From NCBI RefSeq assembly GCF_000527095.1, contig NZ_AZUN01000001.1, positions 4,167,501-4,231,500 of the forward strand: a stretch of 64,000 bases of DNA. Direction: 5' to 3'. This DNA is from Methylomicrobium lacus LW14 (lineage in GTDB: Bacteria; Pseudomonadota; Gammaproteobacteria; Methylococcales; Methylomonadaceae). The position numbers were made by a program, and so were the translations under genes. The notes under the pieces were generated by a model. The model was not told the origin of the DNA, searched no databases, and was given only the letters and a program-made list of their open reading frames with translations. Positions 17,376 through 27,400 of the stretch are shown piece by piece (within the stretch, counting starts at the first letter, position 1; each line of letters begins with the position of its first letter).

Positions 17376-19439
17376 ATGCCCATTTCTCAAGTTGGCCGTA
17401 GTGCTTCCGTTAAGACGCCTTTGGGCGAAAATGACTTATTTCTGTGGCGCGTGTCCGGCAGCGAACAGCTCAGTCAATTGTTCGAGTACGAGCTGGATCT
17501 GCTCAGCGAAAAAAATAATATTGACTTGAAGCAGTTGCTGGGCAAGAACATGACCGTCACTTTACATTTGCTGGAAGGCGGGCAGCGTTTTCTGCATGGC
17601 ATAGTGACACGGGCCAGCCGCAGCGGCATGATGGGGCGTTTTTATCATTACCGGGCGACGCTAAAACCCAAGGCCTGGTTATTAACGCGGCGCAGCAATT
17701 GCCGGATCATGCCAACCGAAAAGTCGGTGCCGGATATCGTCAAACTGATCCTCAATGAGCACGGGGTTTCGGATGTCGGCATGCAGCTTTCCGGCACCTA
17801 TTCGCCGCGCGAATATTGCGTGCAATACCGCGAAACCGATTTTAATTTCATCAGCCGGCTGCTGGAAGATGAAGGCATTTATTACTATTTCAATCATAGC
17901 CATTCTGCCCATACCCTGGTGCTGTGCGATTCGGTCGCGGCGCAAAAAAAAGCACCGGTCAATGCGAACATTCCCTTTTTTCAACCGGCGAATCAAAATC
18001 GCCGCAAGGAAGGGCACCTTTATGAATGGAATGTGAGCCAGGAAATCCAGTCGGGCAATTACGAATTGGACGACTACGATTTCGAGGCGCCCAACACCGA
18101 TCTGACGGCGAAGTCGTCCAAACCCGGAGCGCATACGGAAAGCGGCAAAGAAGTTTACGATTATCCGGGCGGCTATAAAGAGAAGTCCGACGGCGAGCAG
18201 TACAGCAAGGTGCGTCTGGAGGAGTTGCGCAGCCAATTCGAACAAATTGCCGCGCGCGGAAACGCCCGGCAATTGGCGGCAGGTATGAAGTTTAAGTTGG
18301 TCGATTTTCCGGTGGCGGATCAAAACCGCGAATACGCGATCGTGTCTTCGAGCCTTCAGCTGCAGAACAATGGTTATGAGTCGGATGGAATTACCGATTG
18401 CGAGGAGGAATACCAGTGCGCCTTCCGGGTGCTTCCCGCCACGGCGGAAAACCAGTTCAGGCCGCCCCGGCTGACGCCTATGCCGATCGTTCAGGGGGTG
18501 CAGACCGCAATCGTGGTCGGCAAGAAAGGCGAAGAAATTTGGACAGACACATACGGACGGGTCAAGGTCCAGTTCCATTGGGATCGACTCGGCAAGAAAG
18601 ATGAAAACAGTTCGTGCTGGGTGCGCGTCGCGCAGGTCTGGGCCGGTAAAGCATGGGGAGCGATGCACATCCCGCGCGTCGGTCAGGAGGTGATCGTGGA
18701 TTTTTTGGAAGGCAACCCGGATCGGCCGATCATAACCGGACGGGTCTATAACGCCGAGCAAATGCCGCCCTATGTGCTTCCGGACAACCAAACCCAGAGC
18801 GGCATCAAATCCCGCAGCAGTAAGGAGGGGGGCGCGGATAATTTCAACGAAATCCGCTTCGAGGACAAGAAAGGCGAGGAAGAGCTTTACATCCATGCCG
18901 AGAAAGACTGCACCCGGATCGTCGAGAACAACGACGTGCAAAAGGTCGGCTTCGACAAGAAGGATCAGGGCAATCAGACGATAGACATTTACAACGACCG
19001 GACGGTGACCCTGGATCAGGGCAATGACAGCCTGACGGTAAAGACCGGCAATCGTACGGTCAGCATCAATACCGGCAATCACGAACTGACGGTCAAAACC
19101 GGCGATCGATCCGCCCGCATCGATACCGGCAATGACAATTTGACCGTAAAAACCGGCAACCGCGCGGTCAGCGTCGATACCGGCAATCATGACCTGACGG
19201 TCAAAACGGGCAATCACACGGTACAGGTCAATCTTGGTAGCATCGAGGAATCGGCGATGCAATCGATCGAGCTGACGGTCGGATCAAGCAGCGTCAAGAT
19301 CGATCAGAGCGGCGTGACGATCAAAGGCCTGAATATCTCGATCGAGGGATCGCTGCAAACGGATGTGAAAGGCTTGAAAACGTCGGTCGATGGAAGCGCG
19401 ATGCTGACAGTGAAGGGCGGCCTTGTGATGATCAATTGA
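17376..19439 (+). CDS. vgrG: T6SS spike protein VgrG
   Basis: 687 residues, trimeric needle spike resembling phage gp27/gp5. The gp27-like part is about 1-370 (LFLWRVSGSEQLSQLFEYEL, YRETDFNFISRLLEDEGIYY). The OB-fold gp5 part is about 380-480 (DTYGRVKVQFHWDR, GNPDRPIITGRVYN). The C-terminal beta-helix consists of regular repeats. Four 18-residue units (N-x-x-LTVKTGN-type) are encoded by four 54-bp DNA repeats at 19023-19238. There is no C-terminal enzymatic extension, so it is a structural VgrG. ATG 17376 is chosen, with AGGA 8 bases upstream; an in-frame TTG at 17370 has no better site. Confidence 0.95.
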   Translation: MPISQVGRSASVKTPLGENDLFLWRVSGSEQLSQLFEYELDLLSEKNNIDLKQLLGKNMTVTLHLLEGGQRFLHGIVTRASRSGMMGRFYHYRATLKPKAWLLTRRSNCRIMPTEKSVPDIVKLILNEHGVSDVGMQLSGTYSPREYCVQYRETDFNFISRLLEDEGIYYYFNHSHSAHTLVLCDSVAAQKKAPVNANIPFFQPANQNRRKEGHLYEWNVSQEIQSGNYELDDYDFEAPNTDLTAKSSKPGAHTESGKEVYDYPGGYKEKSDGEQYSKVRLEELRSQFEQIAARGNARQLAAGMKFKLVDFPVADQNREYAIVSSSLQLQNNGYESDGITDCEEEYQCAFRVLPATAENQFRPPRLTPMPIVQGVQTAIVVGKKGEEIWTDTYGRVKVQFHWDRLGKKDENSSCWVRVAQVWAGKAWGAMHIPRVGQEVIVDFLEGNPDRPIITGRVYNAEQMPPYVLPDNQTQSGIKSRSSKEGGADNFNEIRFEDKKGEEELYIHAEKDCTRIVENNDVQKVGFDKKDQGNQTIDIYNDRTVTLDQGNDSLTVKTGNRTVSINTGNHELTVKTGDRSARIDTGNDNLTVKTGNRAVSVDTGNHDLTVKTGNHTVQVNLGSIEESAMQSIELTVGSSSVKIDQSGVTIKGLNISIEGSLQTDVKGLKTSVDGSAMLTVKGGLVMIN
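19023..19238 (+). repeat. Four 54-bp tandem repeats in vgrG
   Basis: Units start at 19023, 19077, 19131 and 19185. Each encodes 18 residues of the form N-[DH]-x-LTVKTG-[ND]-x-[TAS]-x-x-[IV]-[ND]-x-G. The repeats are similar at both DNA and protein level, so they could expand or contract by recombination and change spike length. Confidence 0.85.
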
Positions 19440-19511
19440 TGCTTGTCGCAGGTTAACTTGGATGAAAAATGCAGCGCTTTTTAGAATGGATCAAAAATGG
19501 GAGATGAATGA

Positions 19512-20003
19512 ATGAACCGGTTCGGTTTTGTATCGATGGGTGTGCTCGCGTTGCTGCAGGCCTGTAGCAGTCCGCCGCCGGCGCCTCCGGCGGCCGCGCC
19601 CGAGCCGCCGACAATCGTGAATCTGAAAATCAGCAGCGCCGCGAATGTGAACGCGGATGCGGGCGGCGCCGGCGCGCCGGTGATGCTGCGGATTTATCAA
19701 TTGCGGGAAACCAGCGCCTTTAATTCTGCCGACTTTTTTTCGCTGTTCGATAAGGATCAGGCGACATTGTCCGCCGAAATGGCGCGTAAGCAGGAATTGT
19801 TGATCAAGCCGAACGATCAGCAGAGCTTGTCGCTGCAGCTCGATCCCGACATCAAAACCTTGGGGGTCTTTGCCGCGTTCAGACAACTGGATACCGCGCA
19901 ATGGCGCGCCACGCTGCCGGTGGCGGCCCATCAAACCCGCTCCGTGGCGATCAAATTGCAAGGCAATGAAGTGCGCATCGAGCCGGTTAAAAAAGAGCCG
20001 TAG
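19512..20003 (+). CDS. tssJ: T6SS outer-membrane lipoprotein TssJ
   Basis: 163 residues with a lipoprotein signal ending in LLQAC (acylated Cys at residue 18), then a Pro/Ala-rich tether. The TssJ transthyretin-like fold follows: TIVNLKISSAANVN, MLRIYQLRETSAFNSADFFSLFD and FAAFRQLDTAQWRATLPV. TssJ anchors the TssM periplasmic domain to the outer membrane in the TssJLM membrane complex. Here it stands at the start of the tagH-tssK-tssL-tssM block, with a 160-base gap before tagH. Confidence 0.92.
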   Translation: MNRFGFVSMGVLALLQACSSPPPAPPAAAPEPPTIVNLKISSAANVNADAGGAGAPVMLRIYQLRETSAFNSADFFSLFDKDQATLSAEMARKQELLIKPNDQQSLSLQLDPDIKTLGVFAAFRQLDTAQWRATLPVAAHQTRSVAIKLQGNEVRIEPVKKEP

Positions 20004-20164
20004 GGAAATGGGCTTGTTGAAAATGTTGCAATGTTTGTATCATAAGCATTTTTAACGGTTGCCCCTTCTTCCCAATCAATGACCCGGCTGGCTATCCTCA
20101 ACATTTCAATTGATTCATCGGCGGCTTCGATTTTGCCGGGGGCCTTTCAGCGGCGGGAGCGGCT

Positions 20165-21733
20165 ATGACTTTGATCATTAAAGCGGTCAGTTACAAGGGT
20201 ATGCCGCTGGCCGAGGAGATCAGCGCGCGTTTCGATGCGCAGGGCGGATCGATCGGCCGTTCGTCGGATAACCGTTTGGCGTTGCCGGACCCGGAGAAAT
20301 ATATCTCCCGCCGGCATGCCGAGATTCAATACGAAGGCGGGCAGTATTTCATTCAGGACAGCAGCGCCGCCGGCACCTACCTGGAACCGCAAGGCCAGTT
20401 GCTGCAACAAAGCCGGGCGGTTTTGGCGGACGGCGACAGGCTGCGCGTCGGCGAATATGAATTGCAGGTCTCGATCGTCGAGTCCGCGCCGGCGTTTTCG
20501 GAACCTTATGCCGCGCAGCCGGTTCGCCAGTTGGATCTCGCCGGCGGGGGGCCTCTGGACGGCCCGTTTGCTGCCCCGCAAAAGCCGGCGCCGGAGGCAG
20601 ATAGGCAGAAAAGTTTCATCGAGCAGCCCGACTCCTCGATTTTTCATCAAATCTTTACGCCGCCGGCAGTGCAGCCTGCTGCTTCCGTTAAGGGAGGTGC
20701 GGCGGATGACCTGGACGTCGGCGATTTGCTGTCGACCCTGGATAATTTGCCCGGCTCTCTTGCCGCGCCGATAGCCGGTGCTCCGCCAACGGCGAGCCCG
20801 TCGCTGCCGCTCGATTTCCCCGAATTGCCGGCCGATTTTTTTGCCGAAGAGAGCCAGACGGCAGCCGATTCGGCGGCAGTATCAGACGCGCCGCACGCGG
20901 AGTCGGAGTTGCCGTTTTCTCCTTTCTCCGAGCCTGTGGAGTTGAAAGCGGAAACCGAGCCTGCTCCGCCCTTGCCGGCAAACTCCTTCGATCCGGCCGG
21001 CCCTGCTCGCCAGGCCGGCGTAGCAGCACAAATAACGCCGGCTGCCGTTACCGGCGCCATCAAGCCTGAGATTCCGGCGGCGCCTGCTGCAATGCCCGAA
21101 GCGGCGCCGGTTGAGGCGCCCCGGCGCCCGCCCGAGCCGCAGCCAAGCGTTCCTGCGGACAGCGAATTGATTCGCGCGTTTTTAGCCGGCGCGGGCATCG
21201 ACGACCCGCAGTTTCTGCCCCCCGAACAGTGGCCTGAACTGCTGAGAACCTCGGGCGAGCTGTTGCGCAGCATGGTGGACGGGCTGATGTGCGTGCTGCG
21301 CGCGCGCGCGGAATTGAAAAGTCAGTTTCGCGTTTCGGTGACCACGATGCGTTCGGTCGACAATAATCCGCTGAAATTCACCCCGAATGTCGATGACGCG
21401 ATCCAGCTGATCCTGGCGCCGACGCATCCCGGCTTCCTGACCCCGAAAGAAGCGGTGCGCGAAGGTTTTAGCGACATCATGAATCATCAAATGGCGATGA
21501 CCGCCGGCATCCAGGCCGCACTAGCGGGCGTCCTGCGCGGCTTCGATCCCGAATCGATCGAGAAAACGCAAGGCGAAGGTCTGCTATTTCAGAAAAAAGC
21601 CAAATGCTGGGAGCACTATACGATCCTGTATCCGAAGCTGAAGTCCGCCGCTCAGGAGGATTTTTTCGGCGATGCATTCGGCGATGCCTATGAGCAGCAG
21701 ATGCAATTGCTGAGCCGCTCGTCAAAACGCTAA
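20165..21733 (+). CDS. tagH: T6SS-associated FHA-domain protein TagH
   Basis: 522 residues. The N-terminal FHA domain (about 25-95) has SIGRSSDNRLALPDPEKYIS and RRHAEIQY, the phospho-Thr-binding Arg, Ser, Arg-His pattern. A long Pro/Ala-rich low-complexity linker (about 120-330) leads to the conserved TagH/ImpI C-terminus (about 330-522; LLRTSGELLRSMVDGLMCVL, FTPNVDDAIQLILAP). It is the phospho-reader of the threonine phosphorylation pathway that switches T6SS assembly in systems with PpkA and PppA. Both a kinase and a PppA domain occur in this locus. Confidence 0.9.
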   Translation: MTLIIKAVSYKGMPLAEEISARFDAQGGSIGRSSDNRLALPDPEKYISRRHAEIQYEGGQYFIQDSSAAGTYLEPQGQLLQQSRAVLADGDRLRVGEYELQVSIVESAPAFSEPYAAQPVRQLDLAGGGPLDGPFAAPQKPAPEADRQKSFIEQPDSSIFHQIFTPPAVQPAASVKGGAADDLDVGDLLSTLDNLPGSLAAPIAGAPPTASPSLPLDFPELPADFFAEESQTAADSAAVSDAPHAESELPFSPFSEPVELKAETEPAPPLPANSFDPAGPARQAGVAAQITPAAVTGAIKPEIPAAPAAMPEAAPVEAPRRPPEPQPSVPADSELIRAFLAGAGIDDPQFLPPEQWPELLRTSGELLRSMVDGLMCVLRARAELKSQFRVSVTTMRSVDNNPLKFTPNVDDAIQLILAPTHPGFLTPKEAVREGFSDIMNHQMAMTAGIQAALAGVLRGFDPESIEKTQGEGLLFQKKAKCWEHYTILYPKLKSAAQEDFFGDAFGDAYEQQMQLLSRSSKR

Positions 21734-21767
21734 CCATATCACCGCATTCCTGCCGGGAACCAAAAAT

Positions 21768-23105
21768 ATGTCTGAAAACAATAGGGTAGTCTGGTCCGAG
21801 GGCATGTTTCTCCGGCCCCAGCATTTCCAGCAGCATGACCGTTATTTCGAAAGCCTGTTGCATGGCTTGTCGCTCGCTGTACGCGCCTATTCCTGGGGCT
21901 TTGCGAGCCTGAAACTCGATCATGGCTGTCTGGCGATCGGCAAGGTCGGCCTCAGCGAGTGCAGCGGCGTGTTTCCGGACGGCACGCCGTTCAGTTTGCC
22001 GCAAGACGATGAACTGCCGATACCCCTGGATGTGCCGGAGAACGAAAAGGCCAGCGTCGTCTATCTGGCGTTGCCGCTGCGCCGGCCGGATTCGACCGAG
22101 GTCGACAGCGAGTCCTTTCCGGACAACATGGCGCGTTATCGTCTGACCGAGCGCCAAGTCCGCGACCATAACAGCGGCTCGGACGGCCGTTACGAGGTGC
22201 AGATCGGCGCGCTGAAGCCGCGCCTGATGTGCGAAAGCCAGGAGCGATCGGGTTATGTGTGCCTGGGTATCGCCAGGATCATTGAAGTGCGCGCCGATAA
22301 AACGGTGATCCTCGACAAGCAGTATATTCCGCCTGCGGTGCATTGCTCATCTGCAGGACTTTTGGGCGGCTTTGCCGGGGAGTTGCAGGGCCTCCTGCAT
22401 ACCCGCGGCGAAGCGTTGGCCGGCAGGGTGGCCGGTAGCAGCCAGGGCGGCGTCGCCGAAATCGCCGATTTCATGCTGCTGCAATTGATCAACCGTTACG
22501 AGCCGCTCCTGGCGCATCTGGCCAATGCCCAGGTGCTGCATCCGGAAGATTTTTTCCGCCTGTGCCTGCAAATGGCCGGCGAACTGGCGACCTTTTACCG
22601 GCCGAACAAACGGCCGATCGCCTTCCCCGACTATAAGCACGACGACCTGAAAGCCACTTTCATCCCGTTGATCGACGAATTGCGCAGCCTGTTGAGCATG
22701 GTGCTGGAGCAGAACGCGGTGCAGTTGCCGCTCGCGGAAGCCCGGCCAGGCGTGTATGTCGCGAAACGACCGGAGCTGACGCTATTGGAAGGCGCGATTT
22801 TCGTGCTCGCGGCCAAGGCCCAGGTGTCTTCGGAACTGATCCGCAGCCATTTTCCGCCGCAGGTCAAAATCGGGCCGGTCGAGGATATTCAATTGCTGGT
22901 GCGTTCGGCATTGCCCGGCATCGCGATCCAGGCCTTGCCGGTCGCACCGCGGCAGATTCCTTACCATGCCGGTTATTCGTATTTCGAGCTGAACAAGCAA
23001 AGCGAGTTATGGGCGAAGATGGCGGCTTCCGGCGGTTTCGCGATCCATATCGGCGGCAGTTTTCCGGAACTGGAACTTGAGTTTTGGGCAATTAGAAAAG
23101 GTTGA
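21768..23105 (+). CDS. tssK: T6SS baseplate protein TssK
   Basis: 445 residues beginning MSENNRVVWSEGMFLRPQHF, the hallmark TssK N-terminus that binds the TssFG wedge. The remainder (YFELNKQSELWAKMAASGGF near the end) forms the receptor-binding-protein-like and membrane-docking parts. TssK trimers connect the baseplate to TssL and TssM. It is 34 bases after tagH and followed at once by tssL. Confidence 0.95.
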   Translation: MSENNRVVWSEGMFLRPQHFQQHDRYFESLLHGLSLAVRAYSWGFASLKLDHGCLAIGKVGLSECSGVFPDGTPFSLPQDDELPIPLDVPENEKASVVYLALPLRRPDSTEVDSESFPDNMARYRLTERQVRDHNSGSDGRYEVQIGALKPRLMCESQERSGYVCLGIARIIEVRADKTVILDKQYIPPAVHCSSAGLLGGFAGELQGLLHTRGEALAGRVAGSSQGGVAEIADFMLLQLINRYEPLLAHLANAQVLHPEDFFRLCLQMAGELATFYRPNKRPIAFPDYKHDDLKATFIPLIDELRSLLSMVLEQNAVQLPLAEARPGVYVAKRPELTLLEGAIFVLAAKAQVSSELIRSHFPPQVKIGPVEDIQLLVRSALPGIAIQALPVAPRQIPYHAGYSYFELNKQSELWAKMAASGGFAIHIGGSFPELELEFWAIRKG

Positions 23106-23110
23106 ACGGC

Positions 23111-24427
23111 ATGAATCCAAACGATCCTTCAGGTCCCTTCGATGACGGCGACCGCACCATCATCCGGCCGATGCCGGGCGGAAAGCGGCCCGCGGCCGCG
23201 CCGCCGGCAGCGGAGGCTCAGCCGGCCGTTCCACCTCCGTCTCCGGCCTACCGGCCGGTTACTTCGGCCGAACTGCCCGCCGCCGAATTCAAGGAAAATC
23301 CGATCGTTGCGGCCGCCTTGTCGCTGATTTCTCTGGCCGGGCGGCTCAGGCAAACCGCGATGTATCCGGCGGTCGATGCGCTGCGCCAGCGCGCGACCAG
23401 CGAAGTGACCCTGTTCGAAAACCGCCTCCTGCAAGCCGGCTTCGGCGCCGATCAGACCCGCATGGCCAGTTACGCGCTCTGCAGCTTTCTGGATGAAGCG
23501 ATCCTGAATACGCCGTGGGGATCGCAAAGCAACTGGGGGCATCAGAGCCTGCTAATCTCCTTTCACCGGGAAGCCTGGGGCGGCGAGAAGTTTTTCGACA
23601 TCGTCGCGGCGCTGGTCAAACAGCCGGCGCAAAACCTGGCGCTGATCGAACTGGCCTATCTGTTCATCAGCCTCGGTTTTGAAGGCAAATACCGGGTACT
23701 GACGAACGGCGCGAACGAGTTAGAAAAATACCGCGCCGAACTGTATCAATTGATCCAGCGCGTGAAGGGCGACGGCGAACGCGAACTGTCGCCGCGCTGG
23801 CGCGGGCTGAAGGATGTGCGCAACGCGCTGGTGCGCTATGTGCCGCTCTGGGTGGTCGGCGCGGTGCTCGGCGTGTTGTTGGTCCTGGTCTACATCGGTT
23901 TCGTGCTGGCGCTGAATGCCCGTTCGGACCAGGATTACAAGGAACTGTTCGCGCTCGCCAAACAGCCGGTCGAGATCGCGCGCGCGGCGCCGGTCGTGAA
24001 GCCCGCCGACCCGGATCGGAAGGAACGCTTCAAACGGGTGCTGGCGGCCGAAATCGCGAAGGACATGGTCGAGGTGGTCGACGACAGACTGCTTAGAATC
24101 CGCAATTCCTTCGCCTCCGGCAGCGATCAGCTCAAGCCCGAGTTCATGCCGATGCTGAAAAAAATCGCCGACGAGTTCGCGGTGGGCAAGGACAATGTGC
24201 TGGTCACCGGCCATACCGACGACAAGCCGATCGTCTCGGCGCGGTTTCCGTCGAACTGGCATTTGTCGACCTCGCGGGCGAAAAAAGTCAGCGAAATGTT
24301 GAACGATCTGGCGACGCAGAGCGGCAAGATCCGCTTTGAAGGCCGGGCCGAGGGCGAACCGTTGGCGCCCAACGACACGCCGGAACACCGGGCGATCAAT
24401 CGCCGCGTCGATTTACAGATTCAGTGA
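23111..24427 (+). CDS. tssL: T6SS inner-membrane protein TssL with OmpA-like tail
   Basis: 438 residues. A Pro-rich N-terminus with DGDRTIIRP, a TIIxP-type motif found in substrates or partners of FHA proteins, leads into the cytoplasmic DotU domain (about 55-235; MASYALCSFLDEAILNTPWG). One membrane helix follows (about 245-270), and then a periplasmic OmpA/MotB-type peptidoglycan-binding domain (about 330-438; VTGHTDDKPI, NWHLSTSRA, RAINRRVDL). This is an extended TssL that anchors the TssJLM complex to the wall. An in-frame TTG at 23102 overlaps the tssK stop; ATG 23111 is more likely. Confidence 0.94.
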   Translation: MNPNDPSGPFDDGDRTIIRPMPGGKRPAAAPPAAEAQPAVPPPSPAYRPVTSAELPAAEFKENPIVAAALSLISLAGRLRQTAMYPAVDALRQRATSEVTLFENRLLQAGFGADQTRMASYALCSFLDEAILNTPWGSQSNWGHQSLLISFHREAWGGEKFFDIVAALVKQPAQNLALIELAYLFISLGFEGKYRVLTNGANELEKYRAELYQLIQRVKGDGERELSPRWRGLKDVRNALVRYVPLWVVGAVLGVLLVLVYIGFVLALNARSDQDYKELFALAKQPVEIARAAPVVKPADPDRKERFKRVLAAEIAKDMVEVVDDRLLRIRNSFASGSDQLKPEFMPMLKKIADEFAVGKDNVLVTGHTDDKPIVSARFPSNWHLSTSRAKKVSEMLNDLATQSGKIRFEGRAEGEPLAPNDTPEHRAINRRVDLQIQ

Positions 24428-24435
24428 GAGCACAG

Positions 24436-27400
24436 ATGGGAAAGCTCAAGGCATTTTTTACGAATAAGTGGGTGATTCAGTTTTTGGGTCTGGCGGCGCT
24501 GAGCTGCCTGATCTGGCTGGCGGGACCCTTGATCGCGATCGCCGGCAGCGTGCCGCTGGAGTCGGTGCTCACCAGAACCTTGGTGATTGTTGCATTGTTC
24601 GTGATCTGGGTGATTTTTCGGCTGGTCATGCAGCTGCGCGCCGGCAGCGCCGAAAAACAACTGGTCGAGCGATTGGTGGCGGCCGATGCGGACCCTATCG
24701 CGAACGCCTCGGCCGACGAGGTCGACACGCTGCGGAAGGGCTTCGAAGAAGCGTTCGCGGTATTGAAACAATCGCGCAAGGACGGCAAGTCCGGTGGCCA
24801 GTTCGTCTATCAACTGCCCTGGTATGCGATCATCGGCGCGCCGGGCTCGGGCAAGACCACCGCGCTGGTCAATTCCGGCCTGCATTTCCCGTTGGCCGAA
24901 AAACTCGGCAAGCACGCGATCAAGGGCGTCAGCGGGACCCGTAATTGCGACTGGTGGTTCGCCGACAATGCGGTGTTTCTGGATACGGCCGGCCGCTATA
25001 CCACGCAGGAAAGCCACAAGGCGGTCGATGCGGCCGGCTGGGTTGGCTTTCTGTCGCTGATCAAAAAATACCGGCCGCGCCGGCCGTTGAACGGGGTGAT
25101 TGTGGCGACCAGCCTGTCGGATTTGCTGCAACAGTCCGAGCAGGAGCGCCTCTTGCACGCGAAGGCCGTGCGCGCCCGGATTCATGAGCTGTATCAACAG
25201 CTCGGCGTGCGCCTGCCGGTCTATATGATGTTCACGAAGGCCGACCTGGTGGCCGGCTTCAACGATTTTTTCGCCGATCTGACCCAGGAGCAGCGCGCGC
25301 AGGTATGGGGCGAAACCTTTGCCGCCGACACCCTGAGCGGCGAGCCGGATTTGCCGGCGCGTTTCGGGGATGCCTATGAAGAATTGCTGCAGCGTTTGCA
25401 GAGCCGGACGATCGGGCGCATTCAGGACGAACGCGACGTGCGCCGGCGCGCGAGTATCCTGGATTTTCCGCAGCAGATGGCGCTGGCGAAACCTGCGATG
25501 GTCGACTACCTGCAGGCGACTTTCGCGGCGAACCGTTACGAACAGCCGGTGCTGCTGCGCGGCGTGTACTTCACCAGCGGCACCCAGGAAGGCACGCCGA
25601 TCGACAGGATGCTCGGCATTCTGGCCGGCGCCTTTCACCTGGACCGGCAGGCGGCTCCGATGTACAGCGGACAAGGTAAGAGCTACTTTCTGACGCGTTT
25701 GTTGCAGGAGGTGCTGTTTCCGGAAGCGGAACTGGCAGGCACCGATCCGAAGCTCGAAAAACGCACGCGCTGGCTGCAGCTCGGCGCCTACATCGGCGCG
25801 GGCCTGGTCTTTCTGGCCGTGATCTCGCTGTGGACGGTCAGCTATTTCAATAACCGCTCGGCGCTCGAAAAGGTCGAGGAACAGATCGCCCAGTACCGCT
25901 CGCTGAAGCTGAACGCGAGCGACAGCCAGGATAATTTCCGGGTGCTGTTGCCGCGCCTGAACATTCTGCTGGGGGTCGCGGAAGTCTACCAGGACGGCGG
26001 CCTGATGATGGGATTCGGCCTGTCGCAGGGCGACAAGATCGAGGCGGCCGCCCATCATACTTATGACGCGATGCTGCGCGAGTATTTCCTGCCGGCGATC
26101 ATGCAGCGCCTGAAGGAAAGGATGCAGGGCGCGGAAGGCAACAAGCTCGACGTACTGTATCAGTTGTTGAAGGTCTATCTGATGTTCAACCAGACCGAGC
26201 GGCTGGCGCCGGAGACCGCGATGACCTGGATCCGCGCGGACTGGGACCAGCACTATGCCGGCGATCCGGAGGCCGTCGCCCAGTTGGTCCGCCATCTGGA
26301 CAACTTGCTCAAACTGGAACTCGACCCGGCGCCGATCGACGACGTGTTCGTGAACTCGGTGCGCGGAAAACTGACGCAGGTGCCGTTGATCGGCCAGATC
26401 TACTCCCGCTTCAAGTCCGAAGCGGTGACCGAACAGGGGCACGATTTTGAGTTGGGCAAGGCTCTGGGCGCGGACGGCGCGCGCGTGTTCGCGTTGGCGG
26501 ACGGCAAGGATTTTTCCTCCTATGCGATCCCCGCGGTGTTCACCGGCTACGGCTACAAGGAATTGTTTTTGACCCAAAGCCGCGACTTCGTGAAGGACGC
26601 GGTCGAGCAAAATTGGGTCTTGGGCAGCCAGACCCGACTCGACATCGCGGAAATCGAAAAGCTGCATGGCGAATTGAAGAAGCTCTATATCGACGAATAC
26701 AAGACGGTATGGTCGGACCTGTTGGCCAAGCTGAGGCTGCAGCCCGCGTTGACGACCAGCCAGACCGCGCAAATGCTCGACATCTTGTCCCGGCCCGACG
26801 GCCCCTTGCGCAAATTGCTGGACGGCATCGATCAGAATACCTCGTTCAGCCGGCTCAGCAAGGAGGCTAGCGATTCGATCGCGAAAGCCGTCGGCAATGC
26901 GTTGAAGTCGCCGGACGCGAAGACCTCGCAATTGCTCGCGATGGCCAAAAACGCGGCCGGTCTCGACAGCGGCCCTGACCCTGCGATCGCGGCGGAGGTG
27001 CAGTTCGAGCCTTTGAGCGCTCTGGTGCGCGGCGGGCCGGACAAGCCGGTCGCGCTGGACCCGGTCCTGCAGCAGCTGAAGGGTCTGCGCGATTATTTTT
27101 TGCAGTTGAGCAGCGCGAACACCGGCGGCCAGGCCCTGCAGAATCAGGCGAACCTGTTCAGCGGCGGCGGCGCGGATGTGCTGAAGCAGGCGCAACTCGA
27201 ATTTGCCCGCCTGCCGGAGCCGTTGAAAGGCTGGCTGCAAATCGTCGTGAACAGCGGCGGCCAGAAACTATCCTCGGCCGCCAAAGGGCAGTTGAGCGAG
27301 ATGGTCAAGACCGGCGTCGCATCGCCTTGCAAGATGGCTTTGACCGGCCGCTACCCGTTCAATACCGGCACGAACCAAGATGTCTTGTTGGCCGATTTTG

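Noticed and set aside
19023..19238. CRISPR-like regular repeats
   Set aside because: The 54-bp units are contiguous, in frame and coding for VgrG beta-helix turns; there are no spacers.
17682..19262. 526-codon minus-strand frame
   Set aside because: Antisense to vgrG; its apparent repeats mirror the VgrG repeats.
24421..27240. 939-codon open frame on the minus strand
   Set aside because: It is fully antisense to tssM, rich in Gln, Arg and Leu, and has no recognisable domain. It is a product of high G+C codon bias.
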